DNA of 5,327 nt, from the NCBI GenBank assembly GCA_050117725.1, contig JASFME010000162.1:1-5327 (forward strand), read 5' to 3'. A model generated the notes under the pieces. The model was not told the DNA's origin, did not search any database, and saw only the letters and a list, made by a program, of their open reading frames with translations. Below, piece after piece: positions 1 to 5,327 of this stretch. How positions within the stretch are numbered: position 1 is the stretch's first letter; every line of letters starts with the position of its first letter. Position numbers and translations under genes: made by a program. Source of the DNA: JASFJH01 sp050117725 (GTDB taxonomy: Bacteria; Pseudomonadota; Gammaproteobacteria; AKS1).

Positions 1-24
1 TACTGCGCGCGTTTTGTCAGGTAA

Positions 25-52
25 GTAGACAGTTGGCAGATGACAGTCTGCA
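25..52. repeat. Degenerate heptad array, four GTNNNCA-type units
   Basis: Four consecutive 7-nt units can be read in phase: GTAGACA, GTTGGCA, GATGACA and GTCTGCA. The outer bases are nearly constant (G-T or G-A at the start, C-A at the end) and the middle three vary. Within it, GCAGA at 36-40 and TCTGC at 47-51 could pair across a 6-nt loop, but there is no T-run, so it is not a convincing terminator. The 7-nt period and the constant edges match the arrays near 156, 2439 and 2721. Function is unknown. Confidence 0.6.
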
Positions 53-79
53 GTTTATGCGTGATTGCACAGCGAATAC

Positions 80-114
80 GTGAGGCGTCAGGAGTAAGAA
101 GTGAGGTGTAAGGT
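80..114. repeat. Degenerate heptad array, five GTNAGGN-type units
   Basis: Five consecutive 7-nt units fit one pattern: GTGAGGC, GTCAGGA, GTAAGAA, GTGAGGT and GTAAGGT. Positions 1, 2, 4 and 5 are constant or nearly so. The period is the same as in the other arrays of this window, but the second half of the unit (AGGN rather than NNCA) marks a different sequence class. It lies in the non-coding leader ahead of argJ and shows no open frame or start signal of its own. No function is assigned. Confidence 0.6.
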
Positions 115-153
115 GAGCCTTGTTATTTCACCCTGGTAACACCGTACACTTTT

Positions 154-197
154 ACTGCCCACTGCCCACTGCCCACTGCCCACTGCCCACTGCAAAC
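154..197. repeat. Tandem heptanucleotide repeat (TGCCCAC), five exact units plus a variant
   Basis: Five exact copies of TGCCCAC run from 156 to 190, followed by a variant, TGCAAAC (191-197), and preceded by a partial unit (AC at 154-155). This is the only perfect tandem array in the window. It ends 17 nt upstream of the TATAAT box of the argJ promoter, so the last unit falls where a -35 element would be. The unit is the reverse complement of GTGGGCA, which is the first unit of the array near 2439. Perfect short tandem arrays can change copy number by slippage. Confidence 0.9.
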
Positions 198-220
198 CGC
201 CTGCATTTTTCGTCTATAAT
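191..220 (+). promoter_or_regulatory. Putative sigma-70 promoter for argJ
   Basis: A perfect TATAAT lies at 215-220, about 38 nt upstream of the argJ ATG, giving a predicted transcription start near 227 and a leader of about 30 nt. The -35 region (TGCAAA at 191-196, 18-nt spacing) matches the consensus at only three of six positions and is part of the last heptad unit. The match could be chance, but its position relative to the gene is right. No operator (for example an ArgR box) was recognised. Confidence 0.5.
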
Positions 221-257
221 CGCCACTGGTTTTTCATTTATAGCAGGCGACACCGAC

Positions 258-1478
258 ATGGCCGTGGGACTGACAGCACCCGAATCACTTCTGAGCATCG
301 ATGGCATCCGCATCGGCACGGCATGTGCCGGTATCAAGTATGCCGATCGCCGCGACCTCGTTGTGTTTGCCATCGACGAAGGGGCCGAATGTACCGCCGT
401 GTTCACGCGCAATGCCTTTTGTGCCGCGCCGGTTATTGTCGCGCGTGAACACCTGGCCGATACCACTCCACGCCTGCTCGTGATCAACAGTGGTAACGCC
501 AATGCCGGTACCGGCAAGGCCGGTCTTGAAGCAGCACGGGCGAGCTGTGTCGCCGCCGCGGCGCAGCTCGCCGTCAGTCCCGGGCAGGTGTTACCGTTTT
601 CGACCGGCGTGATTGGTGAACCTCTGCCCGTGGACAAGATCACGGCGGCCTTGCCGGCAGCGATCAATGCGCTGGCTGCGGACAACTGGCTGGCTGCGGC
701 TACGGCGATCATGACCACGGATACCGTGGCCAAGGGTATATCGCGCACGGTCATGCTCGACGGGGCCGAGGTGAGCATAACCGGTATCGCCAAGGGTGCG
801 GGCATGATCCGGCCGGACATGGCGACCATGCTCGCCTATATCGGCACGGATGCGAATGTCAGCGACCAGGTGTTGCGGCAGATCCTGCATGATGCCACGC
901 GCGTCTCCTTCAACCGCATCACGGTTGATGGTGATACCTCGACCAATGATGCCTGCGTGCTCATTGCCACGGGCAAGGCGGCGCATGCGCAGCTGACGCA
1001 GACCGATGGTCATGATTACCGTGCCTTGCGTGATGCTGTGGTCGAGGTGTGCCAGGTGCTGGCACAGGCCATAATCCGTGATGGTGAGGGGGCCACCCGC
1101 CTGTTGACCATTGATGTTTACGGCGGTGCGAGTGAGGCCGAGTGCGAACAGGTGGCTTTCACGATTGCCCACTCACCGCTGGTGAAGACCGCCCTGTTTG
1201 CCGGTGACCCGAACTGGGGTCGGATCCTCGCCGCGGTCGGGCGAGCCGGTGTCGAGGCGATGGATCTCGAGGCGGTCAGCATCTATCTCGATGATGTCTG
1301 TATCGTACAGCAGGGTGGTCGCGCCGCAGATTACACCGAGGAACAGGGTCAGGCCGTCATGGCGCAGCCCGAGTTATCGGTGAAGGTCGATCTGGGCAGA
1401 GGGACGGAGCAGGTCCGGGTGTGGACGTGTGACCTTTCCTACGATTACGTGCGCATTAACGCCGAATACCGGACCTGA
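258..1478 (+). CDS. argJ: ArgJ, glutamate N-acetyltransferase (ornithine acetyltransferase)
   Basis: ArgJ moves the acetyl group from N-acetylornithine to glutamate in the cyclic route of arginine synthesis in the cytoplasm. Some family members also use acetyl-CoA to make N-acetylglutamate; the sequence alone does not say which type this is. The 406-residue product is of normal family length. The self-cleavage site is visible in KGAGMIRPDMATML: the precursor is cut before Thr190, which becomes the N-terminal nucleophile of the beta chain. Other family signatures are VFTRNAFCAAPV near residue 50, INSGNANAGTG near 80, GDPNWGR at 316-322 and the C-terminal YDYVRINAEYRT. The start is placed at the ATG at 258 because homologous sequence begins there, with AGG at 245-247 as a weak ribosome site. 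The frame is open back to an ATG at 120, but that stretch translates the heptad array. The next gene starts 2 nt after the stop. Confidence 0.96.
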   Translation: MAVGLTAPESLLSIDGIRIGTACAGIKYADRRDLVVFAIDEGAECTAVFTRNAFCAAPVIVAREHLADTTPRLLVINSGNANAGTGKAGLEAARASCVAAAAQLAVSPGQVLPFSTGVIGEPLPVDKITAALPAAINALAADNWLAAATAIMTTDTVAKGISRTVMLDGAEVSITGIAKGAGMIRPDMATMLAYIGTDANVSDQVLRQILHDATRVSFNRITVDGDTSTNDACVLIATGKAAHAQLTQTDGHDYRALRDAVVEVCQVLAQAIIRDGEGATRLLTIDVYGGASEAECEQVAFTIAHSPLVKTALFAGDPNWGRILAAVGRAGVEAMDLEAVSIYLDDVCIVQQGGRAADYTEEQGQAVMAQPELSVKVDLGRGTEQVRVWTCDLSYDYVRINAEYRT

Positions 1479-1480
1479 AT

Positions 1481-2437
1481 ATGGCCTCGCGCCTGCATGT
1501 GGTCGCCGGCGTGATCGTGGACGGGCAAGGGCGTGTGCTCGTCTCCAGGCGCCCACGGCATGTTCACCAGGGCGGTTTGTGGGAATTCCCCGGTGGCAAG
1601 CTGGAACCGGGAGAAGCTGCGGCAGAGGGTCTGCGGCGGGAATTGCACGAGGAACTGGGCATTACAGTCACCTCCCTGCGGCCATTACTGCGTATTGCCC
1701 ATGATTACCCGGATAAATCGGTACTCCTGGATGTCTGGCGCATCACCGCATTCGACGGTGTCCCGCATGGCCGTGAGGGGCAGCCCGTGAAGTGGTTACA
1801 TCCCACTGAACTTGATAGCCATGAGTTCCCGGCGGCCAACCAGCCGATAGTGCGTGCCGCGCAATTACCCGATTGTTACCTGATCACGCCCGAACCCGCT
1901 CCCGGCTTGTTCGATGATTTTCTGTCGTCGCTTGACCTGGCACTGCAGCGCGGCATACGGCTCGTGCAATTACGTGCCCATAGCCTTGACGAACAGTCAT
2001 ATATCCGGCTGGCGAAGAGCGTTTTACAGCATTGCCGCGAGCATGGCGCACGGCTCATACTGAACCGTGATCCGGGAATGCTCGAACGCGTGGATGCAGA
2101 TGGGCTGCACCTGACAACGACACGCTTGCAAGCACTCACGGCGCGCCCGGTACCACAGGACAAATGGCTGGCAACATCCTGCCATAACCGGGAGGAATTG
2201 CTGCATGCGGCGCGTATCGGCGCCGACTTTGCCGTGCTGGCGCCAGTGCAGGCAACACGTAGCCACCCGCAGGCCACGCCACTGGGGTGGCAGCAGTTTG
2301 CCGGCCTGGCAGAACTTGCACAGATGCCCGTGTACGCACTGGGCGGGATGACTGAAGAAGACCTGGAAACTGCCTGGCAACATGGCGCGCAGGGTATCGC
2401 GGCGATCCGCGGCCTGTGGCAAGAGCCGGGTAACTGA
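1481..2437 (+). CDS. MutT-type Nudix hydrolase fused to a ThiE/TenI-like domain
   Basis: The 318-residue protein has two domains. Residues 1 to about 128 are a MutT-like Nudix hydrolase with a perfect Nudix box at 39-61 (G-x5-E-x7-REL-x-EELGI; metal-binding Glu54, Glu57 and Glu58), preceded by LWEFPGGK. MutT proteins hydrolyse oxidised dGTP to its monophosphate and so prevent mutations. Residues about 131-313 resemble thiamine phosphate synthase: VQLR at 162-165, ADGLHL at 206-211, ALGGM at 286-290 and GAQGIAAIR at 302-310. Several ThiE active-site motifs are altered: the Lys after QLR is His167, the usual Asn-Asp is Asn195-Arg196, and the GQ-D segment is TTTR at 212-215. Thiamine synthesis is therefore doubtful. 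Such fusions next to argJ are known in gammaproteobacteria such as Pseudomonas. The 2-nt gap from argJ suggests cotranscription and coupled translation. Nudix activity is likely; the exact substrate is not shown. Confidence 0.9.
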   Translation: MASRLHVVAGVIVDGQGRVLVSRRPRHVHQGGLWEFPGGKLEPGEAAAEGLRRELHEELGITVTSLRPLLRIAHDYPDKSVLLDVWRITAFDGVPHGREGQPVKWLHPTELDSHEFPAANQPIVRAAQLPDCYLITPEPAPGLFDDFLSSLDLALQRGIRLVQLRAHSLDEQSYIRLAKSVLQHCREHGARLILNRDPGMLERVDADGLHLTTTRLQALTARPVPQDKWLATSCHNREELLHAARIGADFAVLAPVQATRSHPQATPLGWQQFAGLAELAQMPVYALGGMTEEDLETAWQHGAQGIAAIRGLWQEPGN

Positions 2438-2438
2438 A

Positions 2439-2466
2439 GTGGGCAGTTATCAGTAGGCAGTTAACA
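2439..2466. repeat. Degenerate heptad array, four GTNNNCA units, upstream of yacG
   Basis: It begins 2 nt after the stop of the Nudix-ThiE gene. Four in-phase units are GTGGGCA, GTTATCA, GTAGGCA and GTTAACA; every one keeps GT at the start and CA at the end. GTGGGCA is the exact reverse complement of the TGCCCAC unit in the array ahead of argJ. The array ends 7 nt before the yacG -10 box, so it occupies the -35 region. It is oriented opposite to the array at 2721-2748 on the other side of yacG. Confidence 0.7.
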
Positions 2467-2470
2467 GAAA

Positions 2471-2479
2471 TGCTATAAT
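2471..2479 (+). promoter_or_regulatory. Putative extended -10 promoter for yacG
   Basis: TGCTATAAT is a perfect -10 hexamer (2474-2479) with the TGN extension that can compensate for a weak -35 element. No good -35 hexamer is present at 16-18 nt spacing, where the heptad array lies. Predicted transcription starts near 2486, leaving a leader of about 38 nt before the yacG ATG. The surrounding DNA (TATAATTATTATTATG) is markedly AT-rich compared with the flanking genes, as expected for a promoter. Confidence 0.55.
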
Positions 2480-2523
2480 TATTATTATGTACCTGCAAAG
2501 TTAGCTTTTTATCCGTAATTCTC

Positions 2524-2697
2524 ATGCCTGTTACCGTCAATTGCCCGACCTGTCAGCAACTCGTGGAATGGACCGATGAGTCCGAATGGAGACCGTTCTG
2601 CAGTGAACGGTGCCAACTCATTGACCTGGGCGCGTGGGCTGACGAGAGTTATATGATCGAGGGTAAGTCAGTCATGCCTGAAAATCTTGAAGAGTAA
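2524..2697 (+). CDS. yacG: YacG, small zinc-binding DNA gyrase inhibitor
   Basis: This 57-residue protein reads MPVTVNCPTCQQLVEW at its start. Four cysteines form the expected zinc site: Cys7 and Cys10 (CPTC), then Cys26 and Cys30 (FCSERC), followed by the family signature QLIDLGAWADESY at 31-43. In Escherichia coli, YacG binds the GyrB subunit and blocks DNA binding by gyrase. The acidic C-terminal tail (PENLEE) is usual for the family, and the length fits (about 60 residues). The ATG at 2524 starts exactly where homologues start; no clear Shine-Dalgarno sequence precedes it. Unlike the usual arrangement, in which yacG runs with zapD and coaE, it is here on the opposite strand and converges on zapD. 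It has its own promoter-like sequence and heptad arrays on both sides. The identification is firm from the motif set. Confidence 0.93.
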   Translation: MPVTVNCPTCQQLVEWTDESEWRPFCSERCQLIDLGAWADESYMIEGKSVMPENLEE

Positions 2698-2720
2698 ATA
2701 AAAAAAAACCGCTTTCTTTC

Positions 2721-2748
2721 TGCCAACCGCCAACTGATGACTGTAAAC
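2721..2748. repeat. Degenerate heptad array, four TGNNNAC-type units, between yacG and zapD
   Basis: Four in-phase units are TGCCAAC, CGCCAAC, TGATGAC and TGTAAAC. Read on the minus strand they become GTTTACA, GTCATCA, GTTGGCG and GTTGGCA, which is the same pattern as the arrays at 25-52 and 2439-2466. GTTGGCA is an exact unit in the first of these. The array begins 23 nt after the yacG stop and ends just beyond the zapD stop codon. It is inverted relative to the array on the other side of yacG. Confidence 0.65.
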
Positions 2749-2758
2749 TTTTTTACAG
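2741..2758. repeat. Inverted repeat at the 3' end of zapD
   Basis: CTGTAAA (2741-2747) and TTTACAG (2752-2758) form a perfect 7-bp stem with a 4-nt loop. The zapD stop codon (TAA on the minus strand, 2753-2755) lies inside it. It sits between the convergent yacG and zapD genes, where a two-way terminator would be expected. The stem is AT-rich and lacks a directly following T-run on either strand. A run of nine A (2700-2708), which is T9 for zapD transcripts, lies about 30 nt further on without a GC-rich stem. Termination is possible but not shown. Confidence 0.4.
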
Positions 2759-3523
2759 CACGCAGCAGGCCAGGTGAAAATCGACATCCTCCTCCGCCTG
2801 TACCGGGCGTTGTTCCATTGACGGCATGCGCATGAAGCGGATGGTAAAACGGTGCTTGCCTGCACTGACTTCGGCGAAATAGCCGCTATCCCGGGGCAAA
2901 AATACGCGAAGCAGCTGGTACGGGATGCTCGTATCAAGTGATTGCTGGTAATAGCCGGCTTCGGCGCATACTGGCTGGGGCGGGGTGCTTTGCCGGATGA
3001 TGCGCAAAATCAGGCATACGGCATCATGCAGCGCATCATATTCATGGTGCCAGGCCAGCAGATCCCGTTGGCGTTGCTCGGGCGACTGCTGCAGCCAGTA
3101 GTGGTAGGCGGGCAGGTCGAAACCGCAACTGCCGCCGGCAATGGTGCTGCGCTGCCGTATGCTGTTCAGGAATTCGTTGTTTTTCAGCTTCTGACCAATC
3201 TGGCCGTCTATGGCATGCAGGCGGTCGATCACCCCATCGAGTTCGTCGAGAATGTCCCGCAGCGCATTCGTGTCAACATTCGGATTGCGCTCGTAGCCGG
3301 TCAGTCGCGTCGCATGGCGTTCAAGCTCCTTGAGGGCTTCACTGCGCACGTCGTTGCGTGCCAGCACATTCTGGATATCAAGCAGGACATCCAGTGCTGC
3401 CCGGCTGTCCCATAGCGTGTTTTCACCTGACAGACGGAAGCTGGCCTGCTGGAACAGGTGCTCCAATCGCAGCAAGGTGCGAATACGCTCGTTCAGGGGT
3501 TGTTCGTAGATAACCGCGTTCAC
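2753..3523 (-). CDS. zapD: ZapD, FtsZ-ring bundling cell division protein
   Basis: ZapD (YacF) binds the C-terminal tail of FtsZ in the cytoplasm and cross-links its filaments, stabilising the division ring. The product is 256 residues, close to the 247 of E. coli. The N-terminal YEQPLNERIRTLLRLEHLFQQ, the central TIAGGSCGFDLPAYHYWLQQ (127-146), the helical LLAWHHEYDALHDAVCLILRIIR (155-177) and the final DFHLACC (248-254) match the family layout: a mostly helical domain followed by a strand-rich one (strands near FAEVS and HRFTIRFM). The start is GTG at 3523. An in-frame TAG lies four codons upstream, so no earlier start is possible, and the N-terminus fits homologues. No strong ribosome site is visible. 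It follows coaE by 94 nt without a convincing promoter and probably shares the pil-coaE transcript. Confidence 0.93.
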   Translation of the reverse strand: MNAVIYEQPLNERIRTLLRLEHLFQQASFRLSGENTLWDSRAALDVLLDIQNVLARNDVRSEALKELERHATRLTGYERNPNVDTNALRDILDELDGVIDRLHAIDGQIGQKLKNNEFLNSIRQRSTIAGGSCGFDLPAYHYWLQQSPEQRQRDLLAWHHEYDALHDAVCLILRIIRQSTPPQPVCAEAGYYQQSLDTSIPYQLLRVFLPRDSGYFAEVSAGKHRFTIRFMRMPSMEQRPVQAEEDVDFHLACCVL

Positions 3524-3617
3524 TGGGCCCGTCTATGCCTTGGCTGGGTTGTAAGATGGATGGACTCGGCCGCCAGGGGGCGACACTGTCCAACAATAAT
3601 AAAGCGCGCGCCGCCGC

Positions 3618-4208
3618 TTAGCAAAGCGTACGGTAATACTGGTCTAGAGCCGTGACGGCAGCCAGTGTATCAGCCGGGTCGCCTGTATTGTCGATGACAT
3701 CATCGGCCTCCTGCAGCCGGCTGCTGCGGTCAAGTTGGGCTGCGAGGATGGCGCGCACCAGGGTTTCATCCAGCTGGTCGCGTTGCATGACTCGCTCGAC
3801 CTGCAGAGACTCCGGGCAGTCGACGACGAGAATACGGTCAACCAGGTCCTGCATCCCGGTTTCGATCAGCAGTGGCATTACGACGATGACATAACAGGCT
3901 TGCTGCCGGCCAAGCCATGCCAGGATGCGATCCCTCACCAGTGGATGCAGGATCGCTTCAAGTTGCGCCCGTTTAGCAGGGTCGTGGAAGACCTGCTCAC
4001 GCAGTTGCGCCCGATCCAGTTCACCCCCGTCAGTGAGAATAGACGCGCCGAAGGTTTGTGCGATGCTTGCCAGTGCCGGGCTGCCGGGCGCGACCAGATC
4101 GCGGGCAACTTGATCGGCATCCATGACAGGAATATCACGTTGGCGGAATAACCCGGCGACCGTGGACTTGCCCGAGCCGATGCCACCTGTCAGGCCGATG
4201 ACGAGCAT
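3618..4208 (-). CDS. coaE: CoaE, dephospho-CoA kinase
   Basis: CoaE phosphorylates the 3'-hydroxyl of the ribose of dephospho-CoA with ATP, the last step of coenzyme A synthesis in the cytoplasm. The 196-residue protein has the P-loop GGIGSGKS at 8-15, the DAD motif at 30-32 followed by QVARDLV, the HPLVRDR segment at 88-94, and VVMPLLIETG (109-118), in which the Glu and the hydrophobic strand are typical. VDCPESLQVERVMQRD and the late ADDVIDNTGD (168-177) complete the family pattern. Length is slightly below the 206 residues of E. coli. The ATG lies 3 nt after the pilD stop, so translation is probably coupled; only a weak ribosome site is seen. Placement straight after pilD is the common arrangement in pseudomonads and many other gammaproteobacteria. 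No anomaly was noticed. Confidence 0.96.
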   Translation of the reverse strand: MLVIGLTGGIGSGKSTVAGLFRQRDIPVMDADQVARDLVAPGSPALASIAQTFGASILTDGGELDRAQLREQVFHDPAKRAQLEAILHPLVRDRILAWLGRQQACYVIVVMPLLIETGMQDLVDRILVVDCPESLQVERVMQRDQLDETLVRAILAAQLDRSSRLQEADDVIDNTGDPADTLAAVTALDQYYRTLC

Positions 4209-4211
4209 GCT

Positions 4212-5078
4212 TTACAGGCCGGCGTAGTCGAGATACAGGTTGACGAGTTGCTCGCCCCACAGCATCGTGATCCAGCCTGCCGCAGCGAGGTAGGGGCCGA
4301 ACGGAATCGGCAGATTGCGATCACGACCGCGCACCACAATCAGGCTAATGCCGACTACCGCGCCGACCAGCGAGGACAACAGCACGATGGTTGGCAAGGC
4401 CTGCCAACCAAACCAGGCACCGAAGACGGCGAGCAGCTTGAAATCACCATACCCCATGCCTTCCTTGCCGGTCAGAATGCGAAAGGTATGGTACACGAGC
4501 CACAGTGACAGGTAACCGGCGACCGCACCGATGATCGCCACATGGGGGGCAACGAACAGGGGGACGAGGCTGAATAACAGGCCGAGCCACAGGTAGGGCA
4601 GGGTAATCGTGTCTGGTAGCAACTGCGTATCAAAGTCGATGACACTGAGCGCGATCAGTGCCCAGGTCAACAGGAGTGCCGCGCCGGCCTGCCAGGTAAA
4701 ACCGAAATGCCAGGCGACGATAGCGGTGAGAATTGCCGTGACCAGCTCAATGACAGGATAACGCAGGCTGATCGATGTGCCACACGCCTTACAACGGCCT
4801 TTCAGAAACAGATAACTGAATACCGGGATGTTTTCCAGTGCCGTGATCATGTGGCCGCACTGCGGGCAGCGTGAACGGGGCGTGACGAGGTTGAATGTTT
4901 CGTGTTGTTCGACTTCACCACCAAACAGTTCGCTACATTGCTTGCGCCAGTCGCGTTCAAGCATGACCGGCAGGCGCAGTATGACGACGTTGAGAAAACT
5001 GCCTATCAGCAGGCCGAATACAAAACAGGCCGCGATAAACACGGCCTGGTTGGAAGCAAAATATTCTATGACTGTCAT
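4212..5078 (-). CDS. pilD: PilD, type IV prepilin peptidase and N-methyltransferase
   Basis: PilD is an inner-membrane aspartic protease that cuts the leader from type IV prepilins, and often type II secretion pseudopilins, then methylates the new N-terminus. The 288-residue length is normal. After a first membrane segment (about 12-38, with GSFLNVVILRLP) comes the cytoplasmic methyltransferase domain with two zinc-type pairs, Cys71/Cys74 and Cys96/Cys99. The protease core follows: Asp148 in SVIDFDTQLLPD and Asp212 in GMGYGDFK, matching the two catalytic aspartates of the family. Several further hydrophobic segments run to the C-terminus, with the conserved IPFGPYLAAAGW at 258-269. The ATG at 5078 gives the expected N-terminus and lies 28 nt after the pilC stop; GGGG about 15 nt upstream is too far for a good ribosome site. 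It is in one operon with pilC and coaE. Confidence 0.96.
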   Translation of the reverse strand: MTVIEYFASNQAVFIAACFVFGLLIGSFLNVVILRLPVMLERDWRKQCSELFGGEVEQHETFNLVTPRSRCPQCGHMITALENIPVFSYLFLKGRCKACGTSISLRYPVIELVTAILTAIVAWHFGFTWQAGAALLLTWALIALSVIDFDTQLLPDTITLPYLWLGLLFSLVPLFVAPHVAIIGAVAGYLSLWLVYHTFRILTGKEGMGYGDFKLLAVFGAWFGWQALPTIVLLSSLVGAVVGISLIVVRGRDRNLPIPFGPYLAAAGWITMLWGEQLVNLYLDYAGL

Positions 5079-5106
5079 TATTGTTATTCGTTAACCCCGG
5101 CCGTGT

Positions 5107-5327
5107 TTAAATCGTTTCACCAATCTTGAAGATGGGCAGGTACATGGCAACGACCATGCCGCCGATAAGTCCGCCGAGTACCACCATGATCAGTGGTTCC
5201 ATCAGGCTGCTCAGGGCGTCGACCATATTGTCGACTTCTTCTTCGTAGAAGTCTGCGACCTTGCTCAGCATGTTATCCAGTGAACCGGCCTCTTCGCCGA
5301 TGGCGGTCATCTGTACAACCATATTCG
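5107..5327 (-). CDS. pilC: PilC, type IV pilus inner-membrane platform protein (C-terminal part)
   Basis: Only the last 72 residues are in the window; the gene continues beyond the right edge. PilC (GspF family) is the polytopic inner-membrane protein that couples the PilB and PilT motor ATPases to pilin assembly. The visible part holds the second GspF-domain signature, MVVQMTAIGEEAGSLDNML, then a helical acidic stretch (YEEEVDNMVDALSSLMEP). The last membrane segment and typical end follow: PLIMVVLGGLIGGMVVAMYLPIFKIGETI. The Met at 5322 is internal, not a start: an Asn codon (5323-5325) precedes it in frame, as expected in the conserved NMVVQM context. The order pilC-pilD-coaE suggests pilB lies just outside the window, which cannot be seen here. 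Confidence 0.95.
   Translation of the reverse strand, partial: NMVVQMTAIGEEAGSLDNMLSKVADFYEEEVDNMVDALSSLMEPLIMVVLGGLIGGMVVAMYLPIFKIGETI

Noticed and set aside
1..83. Possible 3' end of an upstream gene (secA is the usual neighbour of argJ)
   Set aside because: Short open stretches end at TAA (22-24) and TGA (81-83), but none shows the cysteine-rich SecA C-terminus or any other recognisable ending, and the second runs through a heptad array.
25..197. CRISPR array
   Set aside because: The repeats are 7 nt with no long conserved repeats or unique spacers of about 30 nt, and no cas genes are near.
152..829. Long minus-strand open frame of 225 codons opposite argJ
   Set aside because: It lies antisense to the clearly conserved ArgJ coding sequence, its product is low-complexity (rich in Ala, Ser, Arg and Val) and shows no recognisable domain, and it ends in the translated heptad array. 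It is a by-product of GC-rich codon use.
591..1172. Minus-strand open frame of 193 codons inside argJ
   Set aside because: It is antisense to argJ, rich in Arg, Gly and His as expected for a shadow frame, and has no family motif or ribosome site.
2698..2712. Run of nine A as an intrinsic terminator for zapD (T9 on the minus strand)
   Set aside because: No GC-rich stem can be formed directly before the T-run; the nearby GCGGTT segments are direct, not inverted, repeats.
2942..3415. Plus-strand open frame of 157 codons opposite zapD
   Set aside because: It is fully antisense to zapD, whose product is recognisable along its whole length; the hydrophobic product is a complement artefact.
3524..3617. 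Promoter or terminator in the 94-nt gap between coaE and zapD
   Set aside because: TTGGAC is present on the minus strand but no -10 box follows at proper spacing. The only hairpin-like elements (CGCC/GGCG at 3571-3582, GACACTGTC at 3582-3590) are 4-bp stems without a T-run.

Overview
The window is a housekeeping segment from a gammaproteobacterium with type IV pili. The evidence is the combination of ZapD (a cell-division protein of gamma- and some betaproteobacteria), YacG, a MutT-ThiE fusion directly after argJ, and a pilC-pilD-coaE run. Coding DNA is GC-rich, while the intergenic regions are more AT-rich. Genus cannot be settled from this sequence.

Left half (plus strand): a non-coding leader (1-257) carries three arrays of 7-nt units and a perfect TATAAT box. 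It precedes argJ (258-1478, arginine biosynthesis). A Nudix hydrolase fused to a ThiE-like domain (1481-2437) follows after only 2 nt. A short intergenic region with another heptad array and an extended -10 promoter leads into yacG (2524-2697), a 57-residue zinc-binding gyrase inhibitor.

Right half (minus strand, read right to left): the C-terminal end of pilC (runs off the window), then pilD (prepilin peptidase), coaE (last step of CoA synthesis) and zapD (FtsZ-ring bundling). pilC, pilD and coaE are packed with gaps of 28 and 3 nt and look like one operon. zapD follows after 94 nt. This minus-strand group converges on yacG.

Four enzymes or assembly factors with separate jobs share the region: arginine synthesis, nucleotide or cofactor housekeeping, pilus assembly and cell division. 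No defence system, phage or insertion sequence is visible. The most unusual content is intergenic. Five clusters of heptanucleotide units occur, four of them sharing one degenerate pattern (GTNNNCA, or TGNNNAC on the other strand). Two of these clusters flank yacG in opposite orientation. yacG itself is on the opposite strand from zapD and coaE, the genes it usually accompanies, so a local inversion of yacG is a reasonable hypothesis.
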